Assembly (NCBI RefSeq): GCF_000682715.1
Contig: NZ_AWFH01000061.1
Span: forward strand, 116,875-180,874
Source: Hyphomonas atlantica corrig.
Lineage (GTDB): Bacteria > Pseudomonadota > Alphaproteobacteria > Caulobacterales > Hyphomonadaceae
DNA length: 64,000 bases
Direction of reading: 5' to 3'
How positions within the stretch are numbered: the first letter of the stretch is position 1; each line of letters opens with the position of its first letter. Below are positions 8,507-16,181 of this stretch, one piece after another. Below the pieces are notes generated by a model, which saw only the letters and a program-made list of their open reading frames with translations, was not told where the DNA came from and did not search any database. A program made the translations under genes and the position numbers.

Positions 8507-9853
8507 ATGGCTGATTTTACGACACCGCCGGCCGATTTGCTCGCCGGACTACTGGACCATTGCCGCAAGGAAGGTGCAGACGCCGCAGACGCCCGCATAG
8601 GCGTGACTGAAGGCGTCAGCGTCTCCGTGCGGGATGGCGCACTGGAAAGCATCGAACGCGAAGAAGGCCGCTCGGTCGCGCTGCGCTGCCTGTATGGCAA
8701 ACGTCAGGCGCATGTCTCCGGCGCAGACTTGTCCCCGGAAGGGCTGAAGGCGCTGGCCGAGCGCTGTGTGGCGATGGCGAAGGCTGTGCCGGAAGACAAG
8801 TATTGCGGCCTGCCGGATGCGAGCATTCTGGCCACTGGCGATCTGGACATGGATTTGACCGGCGAGCCGGAAATCCCCGCCGAGACGCTGGAGGCGGAAG
8901 CGCTGGCCGCTGAGGCGGCGGCGCTGGGCATTTCCGGCATCAAGACCGTGGCCGGGTGCGGCGCGTCCTGGAACCGCTCGACCCGCTGGGTTGCGGCGAG
9001 CAATGGCTTCTCCGCCTTCAAGACCGGCACATCTACCAGCCTTGGCCTGGCGGCTGTGGCGGAACGCGATGGCCAGATGGAGCGGGACTATGACAGCTGG
9101 TCTGTTCGTTTCACCAAGGACCGCCCGACCGCTGCAGAGATCGGAATCACGGCGGGTGAGCGCACCATTTCCCGCCTCGGCTCACGCAAGCTGAAGACCC
9201 AGAAAGCGGCCGTCCTGTACGATCGCCGGGTGTCGGCGGGCTTGCTCGGCGCGTTCCTCAGCGCAATCTCCGGCCCGTCCGTGGCGCGGGGCGTCAGCTT
9301 CCTGAAGGACCGGATGGGCGAGCAGGTGTTTGCCGATGGTATACACATCATCGACGATCCATTCCGCCCGATGGGCATGGGATCGCGCAGCCATGATGGT
9401 GAGGGCCTGCCGGTGCGGGAGACGCATCTGATCGACAATGGCCGCCTGACGACCTGGCTGCTGAACGGACCGTCTGCCCGCCAGCTGGGGCTGGAGCCGA
9501 ATGGCTTCTCCGCGCTGGGCTTTGGCGACCCACCGGGCGTAACGACATCGAATTTGTACCTGAAGGCCGGCGACAAGACGCCGGGCGAACTGGTCAAGGC
9601 CGTCGGCAAGGGCCTGCTGGTCACTGACATGTTCGGCCCGTCGATCAACCCGAACACGGGCGATTATTCTGTCGGCGTGTCGGGTTTCTGGTTCGAGGAT
9701 GGCGAGATTGCCTATCCGGTGTCGGAAGTGACGATTGCGGGCGATCTGCCCTCCATGTTTGCCCGCCTGATCCCGGCCTCTGACCTGGAATTCCGGGGCA
9801 CACGGGATGCGCCAAGCATCATGATCGAGGATATGAGCCTTGCGGGCAGCTGA
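8507..9853 (+). CDS. pmbA: TldE/PmbA-family metallopeptidase subunit
   Basis: 448-residue member of the TldD/PmbA (TldE) family. With TldD it forms a heterodimeric protease known for maturation of microcin B17, degradation of CcdA and processing of small peptides. This protein matches the TldE half: there is no HExxxH zinc motif, and it has family stretches such as GVTEGVSVSVRDGALE at the N-terminus and the C-terminal core FGPSINPNTGDYSVGVSGFW. No tldD gene lies in this window. The next gene starts at a TTG overlapping the end of pmbA by 14 bp, implying coupled translation. Confidence 0.93.
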   Translation: MADFTTPPADLLAGLLDHCRKEGADAADARIGVTEGVSVSVRDGALESIEREEGRSVALRCLYGKRQAHVSGADLSPEGLKALAERCVAMAKAVPEDKYCGLPDASILATGDLDMDLTGEPEIPAETLEAEALAAEAAALGISGIKTVAGCGASWNRSTRWVAASNGFSAFKTGTSTSLGLAAVAERDGQMERDYDSWSVRFTKDRPTAAEIGITAGERTISRLGSRKLKTQKAAVLYDRRVSAGLLGAFLSAISGPSVARGVSFLKDRMGEQVFADGIHIIDDPFRPMGMGSRSHDGEGLPVRETHLIDNGRLTTWLLNGPSARQLGLEPNGFSALGFGDPPGVTTSNLYLKAGDKTPGELVKAVGKGLLVTDMFGPSINPNTGDYSVGVSGFWFEDGEIAYPVSEVTIAGDLPSMFARLIPASDLEFRGTRDAPSIMIEDMSLAGS

Positions 9854-10964
9854 CCGCACCCTGTTTGAAGACATGAAAATCCTGCGCGAACTGGCGCAGG
9901 AAGCTGGCAAGCTCGCCCAGTCCTTCATGCAGGGGGACAATCAGGCCGAGACCTGGCAAAAGACGGGAGGCAGCCCGGTCACTGAAGCCGACATGGCGGT
10001 GAACCAGCTGTGCGCAGACCGGCTGACGCAGTTCCGCCCGGAATATGGATGGCTGTCGGAAGAGACGCTCGACAATCCGGACGCTCGGCGCCGGGACCGT
10101 TGCTGGGTGGTCGACCCGATTGATGGTACGCGCGCCTATATTCGCGGCGACCCGTATTGGTGCATCGGCCTGGCCATTGTCGAGGAAGGCGAAGCGGTGG
10201 GCGGCGTGCTCTACGCGCCTGAGCTGGACGAGTTCTATGAGGCCCATCGCGGGCAGGGCGCGTTCCTGAACGGCGCGGCAATCCGGGTCAGCGAGTGCAC
10301 CAGCGAAGAGGGCTGCCGCCTGATCGCCGCCGAGCAGATGCTGGAGCATCCCGGCTGGCCGGAGCCGTGGCCGCCGCTGACCATTGCCCGGCCCAAGCCG
10401 AACTCCACCCTGTTGCGTATGGCCTTCGTGGCGGCGGGAAAATGGGATGCCACGCTCGTCCTGGGCGAGAAGTCGGACTGGGACCTTGCCGCCGGGACTG
10501 TGCTCATCGAAGAGGCAGGCGGTGTCGCGACGACACATCGCGGTGAAAAACTCATATTCAACCGGGCAGTACCTGCACAACGTAGCGTCATTGCTTCTGG
10601 AAACGCCCTGCATCCTCTGTTAGTGCGCAGGTCAGAATTTGTGACTATACCTGACCCACAGGAAAGGGCGCCCAAACCCGCGCCTGCAGAGACTACGGAG
10701 CCAGTCAAAATGGGCGATACGAACGTTCAGACCAAACAGCTTCTTCACATCGTGTTCGGCGGCGAGCTGAAGGATGTGACCGAAGTGGAATTCGAAGACC
10801 TGTCCAAGGTCGACTTTGTCGGTGCTTTCCCGAACTACAAGGCCGCCTACGACGCGTGGAAGAATGCCGCGCAGCGCACGGTCGACAGTGCCGAGACCCG
10901 CTACTTCATCCTCCATGCCCACAAGCTGCTGGACCCGGAGACGGGGGATCATCATCACGTCTGA
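9840..10964 (+). CDS. Inositol-monophosphatase-family enzyme fused to DUF4170
   Basis: 374-residue protein with two parts. Residues ~12-265 form a magnesium-dependent phosphatase of the IMPase/CysQ superfamily: metal ligands EE at 74-75, DPIDGT at 92-97, and WDLAAGTVLIEEAGG further on. The substrate could be inositol phosphate, a sugar phosphate or 3'-phosphoadenosine phosphate. A Pro/Ala-rich linker (~270-298) leads to a C-terminal DUF4170 domain (HIVFGGELKD, LSKVDFVGAFPNY, ETRYFILHAHKLLDP), which in relatives is usually a separate ~80-residue protein beside IMPase and ABC genes. Start may be the TTG at 9840 or the ATG at 9873. An in-frame ATG at 10710 could also yield DUF4170 alone. Confidence 0.88.
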   Translation: MRAADRTLFEDMKILRELAQEAGKLAQSFMQGDNQAETWQKTGGSPVTEADMAVNQLCADRLTQFRPEYGWLSEETLDNPDARRRDRCWVVDPIDGTRAYIRGDPYWCIGLAIVEEGEAVGGVLYAPELDEFYEAHRGQGAFLNGAAIRVSECTSEEGCRLIAAEQMLEHPGWPEPWPPLTIARPKPNSTLLRMAFVAAGKWDATLVLGEKSDWDLAAGTVLIEEAGGVATTHRGEKLIFNRAVPAQRSVIASGNALHPLLVRRSEFVTIPDPQERAPKPAPAETTEPVKMGDTNVQTKQLLHIVFGGELKDVTEVEFEDLSKVDFVGAFPNYKAAYDAWKNAAQRTVDSAETRYFILHAHKLLDPETGDHHHV

Positions 10965-10965
10965 G

Positions 10966-12741
10966 GTGGTGACAGCTGAGGCCCCCAGACAGACGGGGAG
11001 CCTGAGGCGCCTGTTTGCAGCCTATTTCCGACCGCACCTCGGCTGGTTTGCGGTCGGCACGCTCATGGCCCTGCTGACTTCGCTCAGCGCCATGGGCTAT
11101 TCGCTTGTGCTGAAAGAGCTGGGCGACCGGCTTCAGGCAAATTTCGGAGACGAGGCCGCAGCGCCGATCGCTGGCCCGGACTGGATCTGGTGGATTGGCG
11201 GGGCCATCGTGGCCCTGTCCTGCGCGCGGGCGCTGACGCTCTACCTGATGACGGTGTTCAACAATACCGGTGTCCAGCGCGGGCTCGTGTCGGTCCAGTC
11301 CAGCCAGTTCGACTCTCTCACCGATGGGGACTATGCCCGCGTGGCGGCGGATGCCTCGGGTGATTTCGTCTCGCGCTTCATCAATGATGTGAACGCGATC
11401 CGCGATGCTGCGCTGCGCTTTGCCAACAATTTCACCAAGAGCACAATCACCGTGATCGGAATGTTCGGGGTGATGATCGTGATCGACTGGCAGCTGACCC
11501 TGTTGCTGCTGGTGGCCTATCCCATCGCCTTCGGGCCCGTGATCGGGCTGGGCAACCGGATTCGCAAACGCTCCAAGCAGGCGCAGAAACAGGTGGGGCA
11601 GGTGACATCGCTCTTGTCGGAAGGTTTTCAGTCCGCCCGCGTGGTGAAGGCCTATGGCCTGGAACCTTACCAGAAATCCCGCGCACGTCAGGGCTTCAAG
11701 GAGCGGTCGAAACTGTTCCTGAAAGTGCTGACCGACCGGGCCGCCGTGGACCCGATCCTGGAAGTTGCGGGCGGCGCGGCGCTGGCGGGCATATTGGGCT
11801 TTGCCGCCTGGCGTATGTCCGAAGGGGCAATGACGCTGGGCGATCTGCTGGGCTTCATCGCAGCGCTGGGCATTGTCTCTCCGGAATTGCGAGCGCTCGG
11901 CACGCTGAATGCCGTGGCGCAGGAAGGTGGGGCCGCCGCAGATCGCGTGTTCGAGATTGTCGATGCGACAACCCACATTGCCGACGCGCCGGACGCCGAG
12001 CGGCTGACCCGGGCAAGTGGCCAGATCGAGTTCGACGCCGTCACCTTTGCCTATCCGGACGGGACGCGCGCCCTGAACGGGCTGTCCTTCAAGGCCGCGC
12101 CGGGAGAGACCGTGGCGATTGTCGGCCCGTCGGGCGCGGGCAAGTCCACCGTCTTCAACCTGTTGATGCGCCTCTATGATGCCGAGACCGGCAGCGTGCG
12201 TGTCGATGGCCATGATGTGCGGCGTGTGATCGGGAATACGCTGCGCGCCAATATCGGCCTCGTGGCGCAGGATTCTGCGCTGTTCGATGACACGATCCAG
12301 AACAATATCGCGCTGGGCCGGCTGGGCGCGACCAATGCCGAGATCGAGGCAGCCGCCAAGGCGGCCAATGCCCATGAGTTCATCTCCGCCATGCCGGAGG
12401 GCTATCAGTCGCCAGCGGGCGAAATGGGCCGCAACCTCTCCGGTGGCCAGCGCCAGCGCGTGGCCCTCGCCAGGGCTATCCTGCGCGGCGCGCCGATCCT
12501 GTTGCTGGATGAAGCGACCTCGGCGCTGGACGCGGAGAGCGAGGCCAAGGTGCAGGCGGCGTTGGCAGAGTTCTCGCGTGGGCGCACCACGCTGATCATT
12601 GCGCATCGCCTGTCCACCGTCCGGGCGGCAGACCGCATCATCGTGATGGAAGACGGCCGCGCGGTCGAGGAGGGCACGCACGACACGCTGATGGCCTCCA
12701 GCGGCGCGTACAAGCGCCTCGTGGAACTGCAGCTGAGCTGA
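10966..12741 (+). CDS. ABC exporter, fused permease-ATPase (MsbA-like)
   Basis: 591-residue half-transporter that should work as a homodimer in the inner membrane. Six TM helices occupy about residues 20-320; the ATPase domain has Walker A GPSGAGKST, the Q-loop VAQDS, the signature LSGGQRQRVALARA, Walker B ILLLDEATSALD and the H-loop HRLST. It belongs to the MsbA/lipid-multidrug exporter group; the substrate (lipid, glycolipid or drug) is not determinable. The start is taken as GTG at 10966 or 10969, immediately after the IMPase-DUF4170 stop; the frame upstream is out-of-family sequence overlapping that gene. The pair is clearly one operon. Confidence 0.92.
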   Translation: MVTAEAPRQTGSLRRLFAAYFRPHLGWFAVGTLMALLTSLSAMGYSLVLKELGDRLQANFGDEAAAPIAGPDWIWWIGGAIVALSCARALTLYLMTVFNNTGVQRGLVSVQSSQFDSLTDGDYARVAADASGDFVSRFINDVNAIRDAALRFANNFTKSTITVIGMFGVMIVIDWQLTLLLLVAYPIAFGPVIGLGNRIRKRSKQAQKQVGQVTSLLSEGFQSARVVKAYGLEPYQKSRARQGFKERSKLFLKVLTDRAAVDPILEVAGGAALAGILGFAAWRMSEGAMTLGDLLGFIAALGIVSPELRALGTLNAVAQEGGAAADRVFEIVDATTHIADAPDAERLTRASGQIEFDAVTFAYPDGTRALNGLSFKAAPGETVAIVGPSGAGKSTVFNLLMRLYDAETGSVRVDGHDVRRVIGNTLRANIGLVAQDSALFDDTIQNNIALGRLGATNAEIEAAAKAANAHEFISAMPEGYQSPAGEMGRNLSGGQRQRVALARAILRGAPILLLDEATSALDAESEAKVQAALAEFSRGRTTLIIAHRLSTVRAADRIIVMEDGRAVEEGTHDTLMASSGAYKRLVELQLS

Positions 12742-12820
12742 TCCGATACCCCACCCGCACGTGCGACGCCTGTGAGGGCGCTTCGGTCGTGGGCTGAATT
12801 TTCCACAGAGAAATGCGCGG

Positions 12821-13195
12821 TCAGGTGTCCGGCAAGGGCAGGGGGCCCTGCGTGAAGACACGCGGGATGTACGCGATGCGGCGCGGAGAGGGCGCGGCAA
12901 GGGGCGCAAGGTCCCGGCGTTCGCCGGGATGAGCGGGGTCCGGGCCGGAGAGGGCGGCCTGATAGGCTTTGGAGGGGGTGAAGCTGAACGGATCGGGCTT
13001 CAGATCTTCCGGGGCCTTCTCAATCCAGTTGAGATAGACATTGCCGCGCCGGTCAATCAGCGTGCTGAACACGACGCCCTTGCCGCGCACCGCGCGCACA
13101 TACACGCGGATCATCACGATCTGCAGCCAGATCCAGAACCGGTAGGGTTCCAGATGCGGCGACAGCGGGCCGAGCGGGGCGAACAGCGAGTCCAT
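12821..13195 (-). CDS. Hypothetical protein
   Basis: 124-residue protein of no recognised family. The N-terminal half has a hydrophobic stretch (YRFWIWLQIVMIRVYVRAV), which may be a membrane anchor or amphipathic segment, followed by VVFSTLIDRRGNVYLNWIEKAPEDLKPDPF. The C-terminal half is rich in Pro, Ala and Arg and looks disordered. It stands alone between the convergent ABC exporter gene and the ATP synthase terminator, on the minus strand. Codon and base use are like the neighbours, so it is probably real, but function is unknown. Confidence 0.6.
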   Translation of the reverse strand: MDSLFAPLGPLSPHLEPYRFWIWLQIVMIRVYVRAVRGKGVVFSTLIDRRGNVYLNWIEKAPEDLKPDPFSFTPSKAYQAALSGPDPAHPGERRDLAPLAAPSPRRIAYIPRVFTQGPLPLPDT

Positions 13196-13243
13196 GCCGC
13201 TTAGCCTGCCACAGCGCGAGGGCCTGTCGGATACGGGACAACG

Positions 13244-13279
13244 AAAAACCCCTGACCTGCATGGCAGATCAGGGGTTTT
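13244..13279. terminator. Terminator of the ATP synthase Fo operon
   Basis: Inverted repeat AAAACCCCTGACCTGC / GCAGATCAGGGGTTTT with a 3-nt loop and one mismatch. Read on the minus strand it follows the last Fo gene (ends 13321) and finishes in a run of T, as expected for a rho-independent terminator. Its symmetry could also end rightward transcripts. Confidence 0.85.
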
Positions 13280-13320
13280 CGGTGTTCAGGGCCGGGGAGA
13301 GGCCGGATGGTGTCCCCGGA

Positions 13321-13905
13321 TCAGCCGAGCGCTTTCTCGATTTCGCGCGCTGCAGATTCGAACTGGTCGACGGCAGTGTCTTCAGCGAGCAGGCGGCGGG
13401 CCGCCTCTGTCGCAGCGTCGGCAGCCGCGCGGCGAACTTGCTCGGTTGCCTCGGCTTCGGCGCGGGCGATGCGGGCTTCGGCCTGCGCTTCACGGCGGGC
13501 GAGGCGTTCTGCAATGTCCTTGCGGGCCTCTTCCATGATGCGCTTGGCGTCTTCCTTGGCCTGGGCGATCATCGCTTCGGCTTCCTTGTCGGCATCCTGC
13601 TGGCGACGCTCAGCCAGAGCGAGGGTTTCAGCAGCCTGCTCACGAAGGTTCTGGGCTTCATCCAGCTCTTTGCGGATGTCATCCGCGCGCTTGTCGAGAC
13701 CGCTGGTGATGGCCTTCAAGGCGCCCATGCGCCAGGCAATCAGCAGGAAGACGGCAAGCGCCAGGAATGCGGTATGCGTGACCGGATCGGTCAGCGAATA
13801 CATCAGGCCGCCAACGAACCCGCCGCCATGCGAATCGGACGCCGCAAAGGCGGGCGATGCGGCCAGCGCGGCCAGGGTCAGGGCAGGGACAAGACGAAGG
13901 GTCAT
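13321..13905 (-). CDS. atpF: F-type ATP synthase subunit b
   Basis: 194-residue subunit b, part of the peripheral stalk linking Fo to F1. It has an N-terminal hydrophobic or signal-like stretch (LVPALTLAALAASPAFA), a membrane anchor at about residues 43-62 (HTAFLALAVFLLIAWRMGAL), then a long charged coiled coil (DKRADDIRKELDEAQNLREQ onward, rich in Ala, Glu and Arg). It is the last gene of the leftward Fo operon, 11 bp after subunit b', and is followed by a strong terminator. Having both b and b' is typical of alphaproteobacteria and phototrophs. Confidence 0.95.
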   Translation of the reverse strand: MTLRLVPALTLAALAASPAFAASDSHGGGFVGGLMYSLTDPVTHTAFLALAVFLLIAWRMGALKAITSGLDKRADDIRKELDEAQNLREQAAETLALAERRQQDADKEAEAMIAQAKEDAKRIMEEARKDIAERLARREAQAEARIARAEAEATEQVRRAAADAATEAARRLLAEDTAVDQFESAAREIEKALG

Positions 13906-13916
13906 CTGCGTGTCTC

Positions 13917-14456
13917 TTAGTTCAGCGCCGCCGAAACGGCTTTCTTGAGGTCTGCTGCCGACGCTTTCAGCCCGAAACGGCTGGTCATGGCGTCCGCGGC
14001 ATCCACGGCAATCTGTTCGACGTTCTGCATGGCGTTTGCGCGCAGGGCGGAGATCCGCTCTTCGGCAGCGTCCAGCTTCTTTTCGATCTCGGCATCGACG
14101 CGAGCGGTTTCAGCCGTCATTTCGGCTTCGACCTTGGCGGTGGCCTTGTTCGCGGTTTCGCGAGCCTTGGCCTTCGCCTGAGCGATGCGCAGTTCGAGCG
14201 CCTGCTGGGCCTCTTCGGCCTGCTCGTTCAGTTTTGCAGCCTGGTCGAGGTCAGATGCGATCCGGTCAGACCGTTTCTCGATCGTGTCCGACATCTTCGG
14301 CAGGATGAAGCGCGAGAGGGAGAAGTACAGGACCGCGAATAGGATCGCGAGCCAGAACAACTGGCCCGGCATGTGCCATGCCTCGAAAGGCGGGAATGGC
14401 GGCGGGGCGTCATCCGGCAGGTGATGGGCAGTTTCCGCTAGCAGGGCGAGCAGCAT
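13917..14456 (-). CDS. atpG: F-type ATP synthase subunit b'
   Basis: 179-residue b' subunit, the second peripheral-stalk b-type chain. It has one membrane segment (GQLFWLAILFAVLYFSLSRF, about residues 31-50), then the conserved FILPKMSDTIEKRSDRI and a long alpha-helical coiled coil. AGAGG precedes the ATG at 14456. The gene name varies between annotations (atpG, atpX, atpF'). It lies between atpE and atpF; the gap to atpE holds a GC-rich hairpin. Confidence 0.94.
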   Translation of the reverse strand: MLLALLAETAHHLPDDAPPPFPPFEAWHMPGQLFWLAILFAVLYFSLSRFILPKMSDTIEKRSDRIASDLDQAAKLNEQAEEAQQALELRIAQAKAKARETANKATAKVEAEMTAETARVDAEIEKKLDAAEERISALRANAMQNVEQIAVDAADAMTSRFGLKASAADLKKAVSAALN

Positions 14457-14489
14457 TTCAATACCTCTGGTGCAGCATCAGGCTGGATC

Positions 14490-14518
14490 GGGCCGGAGAC
14501 GTTTACATCCCCCGGCCC
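14490..14518 (-). other. Intercistronic hairpin between atpE and b' genes
   Basis: GGGCCGG at 14490-14496 pairs with CCGGCCC at 14512-14518. It lies in the 86-bp gap just after atpE. No U-run follows, so it is more likely an RNA-stability or processing element favouring subunit c over b than a full terminator. This role is inferred. Confidence 0.4.
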
Positions 14519-14542
14519 GTTCTTGGCGTGTTCGAGTTGGTC

Positions 14543-14779
14543 TTAGACCACGAACAGGATCAGGACGGCCACGAGGAACGACAGGATGCCGAGTGCCTCT
14601 GCGAGAGCCATACCGATGAAGAGGTTACCAGTCTGCTGTGGAGCAGCGGACGGGTTGCGCATGGCAGCGTCGAGGAACGAGCTGAAGATGTTGCCCACAC
14701 CGATTGCGGCACCGATCATGCCGAGCGTTGCGAGGCCAGCGCCTACGTATTTCAGACCGAGAGCGATATCGCCTTCCAT
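14543..14779 (-). CDS. atpE: F-type ATP synthase subunit c
   Basis: 78-residue proteolipid of the Fo rotor ring, two TM helices joined by the polar loop RNP (residues 41-43). The proton-carrying carboxylate is Glu61 in [10 protein letters not shown]. The GxGxG-type helix packing region is visible as GAAIGVGN. No extra sodium-ligand set was noted, so proton coupling is expected. A strong ribosome-binding site (AGGAG) precedes the ATG at 14779, in keeping with the high copy number of this subunit. Confidence 0.97.
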   Translation of the reverse strand: MEGDIALGLKYVGAGLATLGMIGAAIGVGNIFSSFLDAAMRNPSAAPQQTGNLFIGMALAEALGILSFLVAVLILFVV

Positions 14780-14896
14780 GGGTAGTCTCCTGTTTGGAAT
14801 GCAAGGGTTTCAGTATTTTGCGGCCCGTGAAGCGTGTTCGTTAGGCTGCGTCAAGGTTTTTAGTGTGCGCCGGGGCCCACACTGGCGAAGAGGTCC

Positions 14897-15679
14897 TTAG
14901 TGTGACGGGTGCAGTGCGTCGTTCAGGTAAACGCAGGTCAGGATTGCGAAAACATAGGCCTGAAGACCTGCCACAAGAAGCTCGAGCGCGTTGAGCGCAA
15001 CCCCCATGCCGAAGGCCAGCAGACCCACAACACCCATGAACACCGCGCCGGACAGGGCCGCGCCGATGAGCTGGGCTGCAAAGGTTGCAAACAGTTTCAG
15101 CATGATGTGACCGGCCAGCATGTTGGCGAACAGACGCAGCGCCAGCGTGACCGGACGGGCCAGGAAGGAAATGATCTCGATCGGGACGAGGATGAGATAG
15201 ATCAGGAACGGTGCGCCGGACGGGGCAAACAGCTTGAAGAAGCTGAGGCCGTTCTTCCAGATGCCGAAACCGATGACGATGGAAATGACGAGCATGGCCA
15301 AGGCGCCGGTGACAACCAAGTGGCTGGTCGTTGTGAAGGCATATGGCACCATGCCGATCATGTTCGCGAAGAAGACGAAGAAGAAGAGCGTGAAGACGAA
15401 CGGGAAGAAGCGCAGGCCTTCTTCGCCAGCCGTGGAGCGGACCATGTCCGCCACGAAGCCGTAGCCGATCTCGGCCATGGACTGGGTGCGGCCCGGTACG
15501 AGCGCTTTCTTGGAGGCGGCATAGCCGAAGAAGGCAATGCACAGAACCACGCCGAGCAGCATGAAGCCGGACGCGTTGGTGAAGGAAATGTCCACGCCGC
15601 CAATGCTCAGGTCCAGCCACTTCGTGACCTGGAACTGGTGGATCGGATCAATCGCGGTGTTTTGCAGAGCGAAGTTCAT
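14897..15679 (-). CDS. atpB: F-type ATP synthase subunit a
   Basis: 260-residue subunit a, the proton half-channel protein of Fo. The essential arginine lies in VTLALRLFANMLAGH; the last helix region is GLQAYVFAILTCVYLNDAL. Five to six TM segments are visible, with an N-terminal FHFQ-like stretch (DPIHQFQVTKW). The ATG overlaps the stop codon of the preceding atpI gene by 4 bp (ATGA), implying translational coupling. Confidence 0.97.
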   Translation of the reverse strand: MNFALQNTAIDPIHQFQVTKWLDLSIGGVDISFTNASGFMLLGVVLCIAFFGYAASKKALVPGRTQSMAEIGYGFVADMVRSTAGEEGLRFFPFVFTLFFFVFFANMIGMVPYAFTTTSHLVVTGALAMLVISIVIGFGIWKNGLSFFKLFAPSGAPFLIYLILVPIEIISFLARPVTLALRLFANMLAGHIMLKLFATFAAQLIGAALSGAVFMGVVGLLAFGMGVALNALELLVAGLQAYVFAILTCVYLNDALHPSH

Positions 15680-16032
15680 TCGTTCCCGGTCCCGTCTGTT
15701 GGAGCCTCCGGCTCCTTTAAGTGTCCTTGCGCCCGGGCATTCAGTTCCCGATAAGCGCGCATCATCGCTCGAATACCTGCTGCGAAGCCGAAAGTCCCGA
15801 CAATCAACAGGCCCCAGGGCTTTGTTCCTGCGAATGCGTCAATCCAGAAACCAATCAGGCCTCCGACAAAGATGCAGGCGACAAACTCCGCGCCATATCG
15901 CAGGGCATAAGCCCCGGCCGAAAGACTTCCATCATCTGGTTCAAGCTTGCGCTTGGCTGCCTCTTTTGCCGCTCGGGCCGCCTGAGCCTTGGCGATGCGT
16001 TCACCGAGGTCGTTCGGGCCTTCACTGGACAT
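15676..16032 (-). CDS. atpI: AtpI-like Fo assembly protein
   Basis: 118-residue protein with a charged N-terminal helix (DLGERIAKAQAARAAKEAAKR) and two TM segments (ALRYGAEFVACIFVGGLIGFW and the stretch around GLLIVGTFGFAAGIRAMM). This is the AtpI/AtpZ pattern; such proteins help assemble the c-ring and may bind magnesium or calcium. The start at 16032 (MSSEGPNDL) fits the family; the frame is open to 16122, but that would cover the promoter. It is first in the Fo operon and overlaps atpB by 4 bp. Confidence 0.88.
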   Translation of the reverse strand: MSSEGPNDLGERIAKAQAARAAKEAAKRKLEPDDGSLSAGAYALRYGAEFVACIFVGGLIGFWIDAFAGTKPWGLLIVGTFGFAAGIRAMMRAYRELNARAQGHLKEPEAPTDGTGNE

Positions 16033-16093
16033 GATATGACAAGCTTCGCGCGTGCGAATCCCTTCTGATGGGGTGCCCCCCGGATTTCGGCGC

Positions 16094-16122
16094 AAACTAT
16101 GTATACGGGGCGGGCAAGTCAA
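16094..16122 (-). promoter_or_regulatory. Candidate promoter of the ATP synthase Fo operon
   Basis: On the minus strand TTGACT (complement of 16117-16122) is followed after 17 bp by TAGTTT (complement of 16094-16099). The -35 box is nearly perfect, the -10 weak. It lies about 60 bp before the atpI start and just after the smc stop codon, the expected place for an Fo operon promoter. Confidence 0.42.
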
Positions 16123-16181
16123 CCGCGATTGCAGAAAGCTAGACGCCTGATTTTATTGAGTTTCTATTGTTCAGGTGTGCG

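Noticed and set aside
10906..12909. 667-codon open frame antisense to the ABC exporter
   Set aside because: It is a high-GC shadow frame opposite a gene with full ABC motifs, and its translation shows no domain.
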